A stretch of DNA of 64,000 nucleotides from Curtobacterium sp. L6-1. Lineage in GTDB: Bacteria > Actinomycetota > Actinomycetes > Actinomycetales > Microbacteriaceae. A program made the position numbers and the translations under genes. Shown here piece by piece: positions 33,403 to 42,017 of this stretch. The DNA is taken from contig NZ_CP076544.1 of the NCBI RefSeq assembly GCF_018885305.1, positions 2,418,001 to 2,482,000 on the forward strand, given 5' to 3'. Numbering within the stretch: the first letter of the stretch is position 1; each line of letters opens with the position of its first letter. The notes under the pieces were generated by a model. It was given only the letters and a program-made list of their open reading frames with translations, did not search any database and was not told the origin of the DNA.

Positions 33403-35088
33403 ATGCCCACCAGTCCGTCCGTCGTCCTGCACGACGTCTCCTTCTCCTGGCCCGACGGCTCCGTCGCGCTGACCCACCTCACCGCCGCGTTCGGACGCGG
33501 CCGCACCGCTCTCGTCGGTCGGAACGGTGCCGGCAAGTCCACGCTCGTCCGGCTCGTCACCGGTGAGCTGACGCCCACCGCGGGCTCGGTCTCGACGACG
33601 GGACCCGTGGACCACCTGCCGCAGCGGCTCGTGGGAGCCGGCCCGGGCCTCCCGTCCGGTGCGGACGCCCCCGGTGCCGGGGCGCCACCCGGCTCCGGCC
33701 CGGCGGTACGACGCGGCCTGGAGGCACGACCCACCACCCGACGGACGGTCGCCGACCTGCTCGGTGTCGGTCCGCAGGTCCGGGCGCTCCGCGCCGTCCT
33801 GGCCGGCGACGCCACGGCGGCCGACCTCGACGCGGTGGGCGACGCCTGGGACGTCGAGGACCGGGCGGGCGCTGCGCTGGCGACCCTCGACCTCGGCCCG
33901 GGTGGCGCGCTCGACGCCGACGACCTCGACCGGCCCGCCGACACGCTCTCCGGCGGCCAGGCCGTGCTGGTCGCGGTCGCCGGCATCCGGCTCCGCGGTC
34001 GGCCGATCGCGCTCCTCGACGAGCCGACGAACAACCTGGACCGCCGTGCCCGTGCCGCGCTGCTCGCGATGGTGGACGCCTGGCGCGGGACCCTGGTGGT
34101 GGTGAGCCACGACCGGGCGCTCCTGGAGCACGTCGACGAGGTGGTGGAGCTGCGCGACGGGACGCTCACCGTGTTCGGTGGGACGTTCTCGGCGTTCGAG
34201 GAGCACCTCGCCGTGCAGCAGGCCGCCGTCGCGCGCGAGGTCCGCGTCGCCGAGCAGCGGCACCGGACCGAACAGCGGCAGCGCATCGAGGCGGAGACGT
34301 CGATCGCGCGCCGGGCGAGGGCCGGGGCGGCCTCCGCGTCGTCGGTGCCGAAGATCCTGGCGAACGAGCGGCGGAAGCAGGCCGAGGCGACCGCCGGGCG
34401 ACTCCGCTCCGGGCACGCCTCCGCCGAGGCGGCAGCCCTGGCGACGGCCCGGGAGGCCGCCCGTCGGGTGCGCGACGACGAGGACCTGCACGTCACGTTG
34501 CCCGACCCCGGGGTGGCGGCGTCCCGTCGGATCGCGACGATCACCGTCCGGGGTCGGTCGACCGTCGTGCAGGGACCCGAGCGGATCGCCGTCGTCGGGG
34601 ACAACGGCGTCGGCAAGACCACGTTGCTCGAGCACCTGGTCGGACTGCCGGACGCACGGGAACACCCGCTGCCCGACACGACCGCCGTGCCGCACACCGA
34701 TCGGATCGGCCACCTCCCGCAGCAGAAGGACACGCTCGACGACGACGCGACCGTCCTCGACTCGGTGCGGCGGGCCGCCCCGGACGTGCCCGTCCCCGAG
34801 CTGCGGAACCGGCTCGCGCGACTGCTCGTCCGCGGCGACACGGTCGACCGGGCGGTGCGCACGCTGTCCGGCGGGGAGCGGTTCCGCGTCGCGCTGGCCG
34901 GGCTCGTGCTCGCCGACCCGCCGCCGCACCTGCTGGTGCTCGACGAGCCGACGAACGACCTCGACCTGGCGAGCGTCGACCGCCTCGTGTCGGCACTCCG
35001 GGCGTTCCGCGGAGCGCTCGTCGTCGTCAGCCACGACGAGGCGTTCCTCGACGCCCTCGACCTGGACGGGCGGGTGGAGCTCGGGTGA
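33403..35088 (+). CDS. ABC-F type ATPase
   Basis: 561 residues with two ABC domains and no membrane segment. First domain: GRNGAGKST near residue 45, LSGGQAVLVAV near 185, LLDEPTNNLD. Second: GDNGVGKTT near 403, LSGGERFRVAL near 488, VLDEPTNDLD. Between them is a long basic helical linker (about 265-350) rich in Arg, Glu and Ala, the P-site tRNA-interaction motif region of ABC-F factors. Such proteins act on the ribosome, either as housekeeping translation factors or as target-protection antibiotic-resistance factors; sequence alone does not decide. ATG at 33403 with GGAGG 7 nt upstream. The 269-bp region upstream is GC-rich with no clear attenuator. Confidence 0.85.
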   Translation: MPTSPSVVLHDVSFSWPDGSVALTHLTAAFGRGRTALVGRNGAGKSTLVRLVTGELTPTAGSVSTTGPVDHLPQRLVGAGPGLPSGADAPGAGAPPGSGPAVRRGLEARPTTRRTVADLLGVGPQVRALRAVLAGDATAADLDAVGDAWDVEDRAGAALATLDLGPGGALDADDLDRPADTLSGGQAVLVAVAGIRLRGRPIALLDEPTNNLDRRARAALLAMVDAWRGTLVVVSHDRALLEHVDEVVELRDGTLTVFGGTFSAFEEHLAVQQAAVAREVRVAEQRHRTEQRQRIEAETSIARRARAGAASASSVPKILANERRKQAEATAGRLRSGHASAEAAALATAREAARRVRDDEDLHVTLPDPGVAASRRIATITVRGRSTVVQGPERIAVVGDNGVGKTTLLEHLVGLPDAREHPLPDTTAVPHTDRIGHLPQQKDTLDDDATVLDSVRRAAPDVPVPELRNRLARLLVRGDTVDRAVRTLSGGERFRVALAGLVLADPPPHLLVLDEPTNDLDLASVDRLVSALRAFRGALVVVSHDEAFLDALDLDGRVELG

Positions 35089-35090
35089 GG

Positions 35091-35810
35091 TCAGCGCCGC
35101 CGGGACGGTCGGATGGACAGCACCTCGACCGTGCCGCGCTCGGGCAGGTCGACCACGGTGCGCACCGCGTCGGCGACGTCCTCGGGTGCCAGGTAGTAGT
35201 CGGTGTCGTAGTCCTCGCCGAGCTTCTCGGTGAGGGCGCGCTGCATGTCCGAGTCGGTGCGGCCCGGGTGCACGCTCGACACCCGCACGCCGTTCGCCCG
35301 CTCCTCTTCCCGCAGGGCGTCGGTGAGGGCCCGGAGCGCGAACTTCGACGCCGCGTAGACACCACCGCCGGGGCCGGCGGTGAAGCCCGACCCGCTGTTG
35401 ATCGTCACGACGATGCCTCGGGCGGCGCGGAGCCCGGGCAGCGCGACCCGGGTCAGTTCCGCGACCCCGAAGACGTTCGTGGCGAAGACGGCCTCCCACG
35501 TGTCGCGCGGGGTGTCCGCGACGCGGGTGCCCTGCTCGACGCCGGCGGAGTGCACCAGGACGTCGATCCACGTCGGCACGGCGGGCACGTCCCCGGCGCC
35601 GAGGTCGCCGACGAACGGCTCCGCGCTCGGCAGCGCCGCAACGACGGCGGCGACCGCGTCGGCGTCGCGGCCACCGACCAACACGTGGTGCGTCCGGCCG
35701 AGGTCGGCCGCGATCGCGCGGCCGATGCCGCGGGTCGCGCCGGTCACGAGCGCGACCGGACGGTCGCTGGCGGCTGCGGAGACGGGGACGGGAGGCTCGG
35801 TGTCGGTCAC
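35091..35810 (-). CDS. SDR-family oxidoreductase
   Basis: 239 residues, classical short-chain dehydrogenase. Cofactor motif TGATRGIG near residue 22, then the catalytic Ser in INSGSGFTAG and Tyr-x-x-x-Lys in YAASKFAL near 143-150. VSSVHPGRTDSDM follows, as in NADP-dependent 3-oxoacyl reductase-like members. The gene is monocistronic and ends 2 bp from the end of the convergent ABC-F gene. GTG start at 35810 lies 7 nt after TAGGCT (35818-35823, minus strand), so it is probably leaderless. Substrate unknown. Confidence 0.85.
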   Translation of the reverse strand: MTDTEPPVPVSAAASDRPVALVTGATRGIGRAIAADLGRTHHVLVGGRDADAVAAVVAALPSAEPFVGDLGAGDVPAVPTWIDVLVHSAGVEQGTRVADTPRDTWEAVFATNVFGVAELTRVALPGLRAARGIVVTINSGSGFTAGPGGGVYAASKFALRALTDALREEERANGVRVSSVHPGRTDSDMQRALTEKLGEDYDTDYYLAPEDVADAVRTVVDLPERGTVEVLSIRPSRRR

Positions 35811-35884
35811 GCAGGCCAGCCTACGGAACCGTCACCGAGCCTCCCGGCCGGTGTCGCGCGCGCGCGCGTCGTGCGGGGCGGGGG

Positions 35885-36925
35885 TCAGTCGTCCTTGGTC
35901 TCGCCCGCGCTCTGACGGATGCGGATGCCCTGCAGGACGTCCTCGGCGCGCTTCTCGTCCTGCTTCTCGATCTGGCGGGTGTCACGCTCGGGGAGCTGGA
36001 TGTCCTCCTCCGCCTTCATGCCGGCCTGCAGCTCGCGACCGCGCTCGATCTCGGCGTCGAACTCGGCACCGAACAGCAGCGCGTTGTTCGTGATCCAGAT
36101 CCACAGCAGGAAGATGATCACACCACCGAGCGAGCCGTAGGTGGCGTTGTAGTTCGAGAAGTTGCCGACGTAGAAGCCGAAGCCGACGCTCGCGATGATC
36201 CAGATGAGCAGCGCCAGGATCGACCCTCCGCTGACCCAGGTGAACTTCGGCTGCTTGACGTTCGGCGACCAGTAGTAGAGCACGGCGACGATGACGATCG
36301 CGATGACGAGCAGGATCGGCCACTGCACGATGAGCACGACCGTCGCCGCGGCGTCACCGAGGCCGACGAGGTCCCCGAAGGTGCGGGCGAGCGGACCGCT
36401 GACGAGCACCAGGAGGCCGAGCACGAGCAGCACGACGGTGGTGACCGTGACGCCGAGCATCGTCGGGCGGAGCTTCCAGATCGGGCGTCCTTCGCGGACG
36501 TTGTAGATGCGGTTCATCGCCCGGCCGAAGGCACCGACGTAGCCGGATGCCGACCAGAGCGCGCCGAGGAGACCGACGATGAACGTGACCGGGGCGGCGG
36601 GCGAGCGGACGAGACCCTCGACGGGGCCCTCGAGCAGCTTCGCGACGTCGGGCGACCCGATGTTGCTGACGATCTGCAGGAGGGTCTGGATCGTCTCCTT
36701 CGGGTCACCGAACAGGCCGAGGATCGACACCACGGCGAGCAGGCCCGGGAAGAGCGCGAGCACCGAGTAGTACGTCAGGCTGGCGGCCAGGTCGGTGCAC
36801 TGGTCCGCGGTGAACTCGCGGAGGGTCTTCTTCAGGGTGTAGACGACCGTCGGCTTCTTCAGGTCGGTCGGTGAGTCCGGCTTGCGCGGGTCGTCCGCGG
36901 CCGGCTTCTGCGGTTCCTTCGCCAT
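35885..36925 (-). CDS. YihY/BrkB family inner-membrane protein
   Basis: 346 residues. After a Lys/Pro/Asp-rich N-terminus come six helices with the family motifs DLAASLTYYSVLALFPGLLAVVSILGLFG, GLLGALWSASGYVGAFGRAMNRIYNVREGRPIWKLRP and ATYGSLGGVIIFLLWIWITNNALLFGAEFDAEIERGRE. The family was once called ribonuclease BN by mistake and is now regarded as a membrane protein of unknown transport role. It ends in a charged tail. It lies 2 bp downstream of the small membrane protein gene and is surely co-transcribed with it. Confidence 0.88.
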   Translation of the reverse strand: MAKEPQKPAADDPRKPDSPTDLKKPTVVYTLKKTLREFTADQCTDLAASLTYYSVLALFPGLLAVVSILGLFGDPKETIQTLLQIVSNIGSPDVAKLLEGPVEGLVRSPAAPVTFIVGLLGALWSASGYVGAFGRAMNRIYNVREGRPIWKLRPTMLGVTVTTVVLLVLGLLVLVSGPLARTFGDLVGLGDAAATVVLIVQWPILLVIAIVIVAVLYYWSPNVKQPKFTWVSGGSILALLIWIIASVGFGFYVGNFSNYNATYGSLGGVIIFLLWIWITNNALLFGAEFDAEIERGRELQAGMKAEEDIQLPERDTRQIEKQDEKRAEDVLQGIRIRQSAGETKDD

Positions 36926-36927
36926 GA

Positions 36928-37389
36928 TCAGCCCTTCGCTACCTTCGTGATCCGCTTGACGGCCCGCTTGTTCCGCTTCGCGTCCTTCTTCCGGCGCTTC
37001 TCGGCTGCCTGGCGCTCCTGGTACACGGGGTTGCCGGTCGGGTCCTTGCGCGCGAACACGGGGACACCCGTCGACTTGCCGCTCTTGCCGACCTTCACCG
37101 GCTTGAACACCGGGACGGGCGCGGGCTCACGGAGCGCAGCCATGCGCCCGGCCGGCTCGTTCCGCAGCCGTGTGCCGACGACGATCGCGGCGATGCCGGT
37201 CGCGGCCGTCATCGCGACGGCGACGAGCGGCGTCGGGTCGCGGTGCCAGCGCTGACGGGTCTTCGCGACGGCGAGACGGGTGCGCGCGGGGACGTCGGCT
37301 TTCCGCTGGAGGCGCCTCACCGTCTCGGTGAGGCGCTCACGGGTCCGCACGTTCGCGAGCTCGAGCTCGGGCAGGGAGTCGTTGGCCAT
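36928..37389 (-). CDS. small membrane protein, DUF3618-like
   Basis: 153 residues. N-terminal amphipathic helix ELELANVRTRERLTETVRRLQRK, which resembles the R-x-x-L-x-x-T-V-x-x-L repeat of DUF3618 proteins; one transmembrane helix near 56-76 (LVAVAMTAATGIAAIVVGTRL); then a very basic tail full of Lys and Arg (KRRKKDAKRNKRAVKRITK) that should stay in the cytoplasm and may touch nucleic acid or phospholipid. Paired with the BrkB gene 2 bp downstream. ATG at 37389 preceded by GGGAG. Confidence 0.7.
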   Translation of the reverse strand: MANDSLPELELANVRTRERLTETVRRLQRKADVPARTRLAVAKTRQRWHRDPTPLVAVAMTAATGIAAIVVGTRLRNEPAGRMAALREPAPVPVFKPVKVGKSGKSTGVPVFARKDPTGNPVYQERQAAEKRRKKDAKRNKRAVKRITKVAKG

Positions 37390-37447
37390 GCTCCCTGAGT
37401 ACACGATGCACGCCGAGCACACTCGCGGGCGCGCGGACCCGGGCCCC

Positions 37448-38275
37448 TCAGTCCAGGCCGGCGGTGCGGAGGAGACGGTCGACGAGCTGCGTGCGCCAGG
37501 GCACCGACGACCAGCCGTGGTCGGCTCCCTCGACCGCGGTGAACGTGCCGCCGGGCAGGAGGTCCGCGTACCGCCGGCCGTAGGCAACGGGGACGATCGT
37601 GTCGGCCGTGCCGTGCACGACCTCGGCTGGCCCGGGGTACGTGGCGGCGGGGCCCCACACGTCGAGGCCAGCCCGGACCTCGTCGACGAAGCCACGTCCC
37701 AGGGCCATGCCGCCGAAGTCGAACCAGCCGCGCTCCCGGACCGGGGCGAGCGGCTGCCCCTGGATCTCGTCCTTCCCGACGATGTCGTCCACGACGACCC
37801 CGGCGGGCGACCAGAGGGTGAGGGTGGCGACGAGCTCCGGCACCCGGGCCGCCGCGAGGACCGACTCGACGGCGCCCAGGCTGTGCGCGACGAGGTGGAC
37901 GGGGCGGGTGGGTGCGGCCGGGGCGGGGCCGACGGGGGCGGCGGTCGCGAGGGCGCGGGCCATGGCGACGACCTGGTCGACCTCGTCGCCGATGGTGGTG
38001 TCGGCGAAGTCCCCGTCACTGAAGCCGTGCCCCAGGCGGGAGTACGACCGGACCGTCGCGCCAGGGGCCGCGAGCGCCCGGGCGGTCTGCACGAAGAGCT
38101 GCTGCGACCCGGTGGCGTCGCTGCCGAACCCGTGCACGAGCAGCACGCGGGTGTCGTCCGCCCGCGGGTCGTTCCACTGCCAGCCGCGCAGGGTCGCACC
38201 GCGGTGGTCGAGGGTGACCGGGCGGGGTGGGACCGCGGCGGGCGTCGGTCCGGCGTGGTCCGGTCCGGCGGCCAC
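37448..38275 (-). CDS. alpha/beta hydrolase
   Basis: 275-residue serine hydrolase: LVHGFGSDATGSQ near residue 45 forms the oxyanion hole, the nucleophile elbow is AHSLGA near 126 (His replaces the usual first Gly neighbour), and HGTADTIVP and GADHGW near 220-250 supply Asp and His. No signal peptide. It follows padC by 1 bp on the same strand, so the two are probably co-transcribed. That pairing would fit release of hydroxycinnamic acids from plant esters before decarboxylation, but this link is inference. Confidence 0.8.
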   Translation of the reverse strand: MAAGPDHAGPTPAAVPPRPVTLDHRGATLRGWQWNDPRADDTRVLLVHGFGSDATGSQQLFVQTARALAAPGATVRSYSRLGHGFSDGDFADTTIGDEVDQVVAMARALATAAPVGPAPAAPTRPVHLVAHSLGAVESVLAAARVPELVATLTLWSPAGVVVDDIVGKDEIQGQPLAPVRERGWFDFGGMALGRGFVDEVRAGLDVWGPAATYPGPAEVVHGTADTIVPVAYGRRYADLLPGGTFTAVEGADHGWSSVPWRTQLVDRLLRTAGLD

Positions 38276-38276
38276 G

Positions 38277-38804
38277 TCAGTTCGTCCGGTCCGCGAAGCC
38301 GGCCGGGAGGTCGCCGGGCGCGGTGTCGATGACGGTCTCGTCGTCCGCGCCCACGTGCTCGAACAGCGTGATGTGCGCGAACTCCGGCACGACGTAGATC
38401 GGGTAGGTCGGGCCGGCGTCGCGGTACTCGCGCATGCGGTCGAGGTGGTCGTTCTGGAAGAGCACGGTCTTGCTGCCGTCGAGCTCGACCCAGTGCGGGA
38501 AGAAGATCGTGCCGTGCAGCACGCGCACCCCGGGAACGACGTTGACGACGACGCTCGTGCCGGTCGGCTCGTTCCACGACACCTTGTAGACGCCGTCGGT
38601 CAGGGCGACGAGGTCGACCTGCTGGTCCTTGACCCACCGGCCGCCGACCATGCCGGAGTGGATGCGGTAGTCGATCGTCGTGGCGTTCTTCACGTACATC
38701 TCGTACTGCCAGCCGTTGGCGTACGTGTAGATGAAGCGGTGTCCGACGATGCCGGAGAGGTCCTGCGTGGGCTCGGGGTGTTCGACGCTCGTGGTGATGT
38801 CCAT
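38277..38804 (-). CDS. padC: phenolic acid decarboxylase
   Basis: 175 residues, the normal length. It removes the carboxyl group from p-coumaric, caffeic and ferulic acids to give vinylphenols, detoxifying plant phenolics. [16 protein letters not shown] contains the substrate-binding Tyr26 and Tyr28; Arg56 in MVGGRWV and Glu79 in WNEPTG match the catalytic Arg and Glu of characterised enzymes in spacing (30 and 53 residues after the first Tyr). ATG at 38804 is 6 nt after a weak -10 box and has no Shine-Dalgarno sequence. Regulated probably by the divergent MarR protein rather than by a PadR protein as in Bacillus. Confidence 0.93.
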   Translation of the reverse strand: MDITTSVEHPEPTQDLSGIVGHRFIYTYANGWQYEMYVKNATTIDYRIHSGMVGGRWVKDQQVDLVALTDGVYKVSWNEPTGTSVVVNVVPGVRVLHGTIFFPHWVELDGSKTVLFQNDHLDRMREYRDAGPTYPIYVVPEFAHITLFEHVGADDETVIDTAPGDLPAGFADRTN

Positions 38805-38810
38805 ACGTTG

Positions 38811-38861
38811 AGTTTGCTCTCGGAATGCGTTTGTTGCAATCGCTTTCCCTGCGACTACCCT
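38811..38861. promoter_or_regulatory. back-to-back promoters sharing one palindromic -35
   Basis: TTGCAA at 38834-38839 is its own reverse complement. To the right, TACCCT (38856-38861) follows after 16 bp and lies 6 nt before the marR GTG. To the left, on the minus strand, CAAACT (38811-38816) follows after 17 bp and lies 6 nt before the padC ATG. Both transcripts would be leaderless, and the two promoters would compete for one polymerase-contact site. Confidence 0.5.
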
Positions 38862-38867
38862 GAGGGA

Positions 38868-39371
38868 GTGCGAACCCCCGCGAGCGACGCCGGCGACCGC
38901 AGCCCCACCGCTGCCGCCGACGACCTGCGCGACGCAGCCCGTCGGTTGAGCGCCCAGGTCGGACCGTTCCGCCGGACGCTGCTCAACGCCTCCCGGCACG
39001 AGGGCGAGCTGCCCACGATCCCGGACGCGCAGATCGAGGTGCTCCGGCGGCTCGACGAGGACGGGTGGGCCAGCCCCACCGCGCTCGGCCGCTCGCTCGG
39101 GCTCGCGCGGTCCACCGTCAGCAACCTCGTCGCCGCCGTGGAGCGCGACGGGCTGGTCGAGCGACGCCTCGCCCGCGGGGACGGCCGGAGCACCGAGGTC
39201 GGGCTCACCGACCTGGCGCGCGAGCGCCTCCGCGTGTACGACGCGGCGGCCGAGCGGGTCCTGCTGCGCGCCCTGGCCGGGCTGCCGGACGCGGACCGCG
39301 CGGCGCTGGCGGCGGCGTTGCCGGTGTTGGCGCGCCTCCAGGCCGCGATTGCGGAGCCGGACGGGGTCTGA
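38868..39371 (+). CDS. MarR-family regulator
   Basis: 167 residues. The winged helix is [62 protein letters not shown], about residues 45-108, flanked by helices for dimerisation. GTG start at 38868; the frame is open far upstream, but this start coincides with the predicted transcription start. The gene is divergent from padC with 63 bp between them. MarR proteins often sense phenolic compounds, so induction of padC by hydroxycinnamates is a good hypothesis. Confidence 0.87.
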   Translation: MRTPASDAGDRSPTAAADDLRDAARRLSAQVGPFRRTLLNASRHEGELPTIPDAQIEVLRRLDEDGWASPTALGRSLGLARSTVSNLVAAVERDGLVERRLARGDGRSTEVGLTDLARERLRVYDAAAERVLLRALAGLPDADRAALAAALPVLARLQAAIAEPDGV

Positions 39372-39378
39372 CCAGGGC

Positions 39379-39493
39379 GGTCGGGCCGGTTGGTCGGGCC
39401 CGCCGGTCGAGCCGGTTGGTCGGGCCCGCGGTCGGGCCGGCTGATCGGTCCCACCGGTCGGGGCCGGTTGGTCGGGCCCACCGGTCGGGTCGG
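39379..39493. repeat. 25-27 bp degenerate tandem repeat
   Basis: Copies beginning GGTCGGGCCGG (with changes) start at 39379, 39405, 39430, 39456 and 39483 (last one partial), directly after the marR stop. Each contains GGTTGGTCGGGCCC or a variant. No gene spans it; it fills the gap before the MBL hydrolase. Confidence 0.85.
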
Positions 39494-39561
39494 TCCGACC
39501 CGGCGTGGCGGTGGTGCCGGGCCGGGACCGCGTCCAGCACCAGCGGCCTACCGTCCGCGAC

Positions 39562-40302
39562 ATGCTGTTCCGCGACGTGGCCGAGGGCATCCACCGCCTC
39601 GAGCTCGCACACACCAACACCTACCTCGTCGAGACCGGCGACCGACTGCTCGTCGTCGACGCCGGGCTGCCCGCCGTCTGGCCGCACCTGCTGCTCGCCG
39701 TGCACGACCTCGGGTACTCCCCCGACCGGGTCGAGGCCCTGCTGCTCACGCACGGGCACTTCGACCACGTCGGCACGGCCGCCCGCATGCACCGCGAGTG
39801 GGGAACGCCCGTCTACGTGCACCCGGGCGACCGCGAGCTGGCCGCACACCCGTACTCGTACCGGCCGGCGGTGAACCGGTTCGGTTTCGTCCTGACGCAC
39901 CCGGGCGGGCTGCTGCCCCTCGGGTGGATGCTCGTGGCGGGTGCCGCGACGGTCGACGGCATCGACGAGGTCGAGCTCATGGAGTCGCGCGCCGACACCC
40001 CCGGAAACCCCTGGATCATCGAGACGCCCGGTCACACCGACGGGCACGTCGCGCTGCACTTCGCCGACCGGGACGCCGTCCTCGTCGGGGACGCCCTGGT
40101 CACGCTCGACCCCTACACCGGCGGGATCGGGCCTCGGATCGTGGCTCCGGCGGCGACCTCGGACGTCGAGACGGCGGTGGCGTCGCTCGACCTGCTGGTG
40201 GACACGGAGGCGCGGCACGTCCTGCCGGGGCACGGGCCGTCGTGGTCACGGGGCGTGCGTGCGGCGGTCACGCAGGCGCGGCGGGCGGCCGGCGCGGCCT
40301 GA
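39562..40302 (+). CDS. metallo-beta-lactamase fold hydrolase
   Basis: 246 residues. The zinc motif THGHFDHVG near residue 73 is the HxHxDH signature; further ligands come from PGHTDGHVA near 157 and GDAL/LPGHGP near 179 and 220. The group is close to glyoxalase II-like and SoxH-type hydrolases. Start at ATG 39562 rather than the upstream GTG because TACCGT lies 7 nt before it (leaderless layout) and the protein [24 protein letters not shown] has the usual family N-terminus. Cytoplasmic; substrate unknown. Confidence 0.85.
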   Translation: MLFRDVAEGIHRLELAHTNTYLVETGDRLLVVDAGLPAVWPHLLLAVHDLGYSPDRVEALLLTHGHFDHVGTAARMHREWGTPVYVHPGDRELAAHPYSYRPAVNRFGFVLTHPGGLLPLGWMLVAGAATVDGIDEVELMESRADTPGNPWIIETPGHTDGHVALHFADRDAVLVGDALVTLDPYTGGIGPRIVAPAATSDVETAVASLDLLVDTEARHVLPGHGPSWSRGVRAAVTQARRAAGAA

Positions 40303-40408
40303 CGCGCGGGCGGGGCGGTCCGCGGGCCGCGGGCAGGCGGGCAGACGGGCGGGGGGGGGGCGGGCGGCGCTGGGGCGGCGCGGGGGTGACGCGGGGGTGG
40401 CGCGGGGG

Positions 40409-40959
40409 CCGAGGTCGCACGATCTGCCGTCTCCGGAGCATCCGAGCGGCAGTTCGTGCGACCTGGACACGACGCCCGCGGCACGTCGTGCGACCTCGGC
40501 GCGAGGGGCCGGGCGCGTCATGCGATCCCGGCGCCCGGGGACCCGCCGCCCAGCTGGCTCCCCCGAAGTCGCAGAATCTGCCGCCGAACCCTCCCCCGAG
40601 CGGCAGTTCGTGCGACCTCGGCGCAAGGCCCGCGGCACGTCGTGCGACCTCGGCACGAGGGGTCGGGCACGTCGTGCGATCCCGGCCCGGGGACCCGCCG
40701 CCGAGCTGGCTCTCCCGAAGTCGCAGAATCTGCCGCCGAACCCTCTCCCAAGCGGCAGTTCGTGCGACCTCGGCGCAAGGCCTGCGGCACGTCGTGTGGC
40801 CCCGGCGCGACCCCCGCGGCACGTCGTGCGACCTCGGCACGAGGGGCCGGGCTCGTCGTGCGACCTCGGCGCCCGGGGGCCCGCCGCCGAGTTGGCGCTC
40901 CCGCGGTTGCAGAATCTGCCGCTGGACGCGCCCCCGAGCGGCGGTTCGTGCGACCTCGG
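40409..40959. repeat. array of four REP-like imperfect hairpins
   Basis: This fills most of the 803-bp gap between the convergent MBL and crtEb genes. Each element has a left arm like CCGAAGTCGCAGAATCTGCC and a right arm like GCAGTTCGTGCGACCTCGG, about 22 bp each with 4-6 mismatches, around a 15-nt loop. Positions: 40409-40466, 40563-40621, 40715-40773 and 40901-40959. Between and after them the palindrome GCACGTCGTGC recurs many times. Long frames exist on both strands, but they repeat with the DNA unit and have no start context, so I treat the region as noncoding. A run of ten G lies just before it (about 40351). Confidence 0.85.
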
Positions 40960-41105
40960 CGCGACGCCCGCGACACGTCGTGCGACCACCCCGGCGCGAC
41001 GCCCGCGGCACGTCGTGCGACCTCGCCGCACGACGCCCCGTCCCGCCACGCCCTGCCCTGCCCTGCCCCACCCAGCACAGCCCGGCCCGGCCCGGCCCGG
41101 CAGGG

Positions 41106-42017
41106 TCAGTGCGTGAACGCGAACCCGATCAGGGCCATCGTCACGATGAACCCCGCCAGGTAGTTGATCCAGAGGAACCGCTTCCACCCCGCGTTCGCCG
41201 CCTCCGCCCCTGCGTCCGTGACGTTCCACCACGGCAACACGTTCAGCGCGTACGGCACGACGACGACCGCCGCGATCGGCCCCGGGAACGACGAGAACAG
41301 CAGCGCGACCCCGGCCACCAGGTACGCCACGAACGCCAGACGGACGGTCGCACGAGCCCCGATGACGGTCGCCACGGACCCGATCCCCCCGGCCCGGTCG
41401 GCGAGCACGTCCTGCACGGCGCCGAACGCGTGCGACGCGACACCCCACAGGAAGAACGCGGTGCAGACGGCGACGAGCTGCCCGGTCCACTGTCCACCGG
41501 CGAGCGCGAGCCCGTAGACGGCCGGGGACACGAAGTGCGTCGACGAGGTGAGCGAGTCGAGGAACGGCCGCTCCTTGAAGCGCAGCCCGGGCGCCGAGTA
41601 GGCGACGACGGCGAACACGCTGACCGCGAGGGCGAGCCACGACCACGGCCCGCCGAGCAGCACCAGGACGAGCAGGAACGGCACGTTGGTGACGACCACC
41701 GCCCAGAGGGTGGCCCGGTGCACGCTCTTGTCGAGCAGCGCACCCTCGACCCCGCCCTTGCGCGGGTTCCGCAGGTCGGACTCGTAGTCGAAGACGTCGT
41801 TGATCCCGTACATCGCCAGGTTGTACGGCACCAGGAAGTAGACGACGCCGACCAGGAACGCGAGCAGCGAGAACCCGCCGCCACCCTCGACGCCGACCCC
41901 GCTGCCGAGCAGGTAGGCGGCGCCGAACGGGTAGGCGGTGTTCACCCAGCTGATCGGTCGCGACGAGACGAACAGGGCGCGGAGCGTCGACGGCCTGGAG
42001 GCGCTGCGCACGGTCAT
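41106..42017 (-). CDS. crtEb: lycopene elongase (UbiA prenyltransferase)
   Basis: 303-residue membrane prenyltransferase that adds dimethylallyl units to lycopene, giving C45/C50 carotenoids. First Asp-rich motif NDVFDYESDLRNPRKGG near residue 68 and second motif DVLADRAGGIGSVATVIG near 202 bind the Mg-diphosphate; 8-9 helices. The ATG at 42017 has GGAGGAG 5 nt upstream. Last gene of the carotenoid operon, overlapping crtYf by 4 bp. The gene order matches the C50 pathways of Corynebacterium and relatives. UbiA alone could mean quinone synthesis; context excludes that. Confidence 0.9.
   Translation of the reverse strand: MTVRSASRPSTLRALFVSSRPISWVNTAYPFGAAYLLGSGVGVEGGGGFSLLAFLVGVVYFLVPYNLAMYGINDVFDYESDLRNPRKGGVEGALLDKSVHRATLWAVVVTNVPFLLVLVLLGGPWSWLALAVSVFAVVAYSAPGLRFKERPFLDSLTSSTHFVSPAVYGLALAGGQWTGQLVAVCTAFFLWGVASHAFGAVQDVLADRAGGIGSVATVIGARATVRLAFVAYLVAGVALLFSSFPGPIAAVVVVPYALNVLPWWNVTDAGAEAANAGWKRFLWINYLAGFIVTMALIGFAFTH

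Noticed and set aside
36928..38637. 569-codon frame joining the small membrane protein to upstream sequence
   Set aside because: Only the last 153 codons look coding; the upstream part is Pro/Arg-rich noise antisense to, or out of frame with, the hydrolase and padC genes.
40409..40959. Possible CRISPR array
   Set aside because: The repeated elements are hairpins with 150-190 bp spacing and related intervals, not short repeats with unique spacers; no cas genes.
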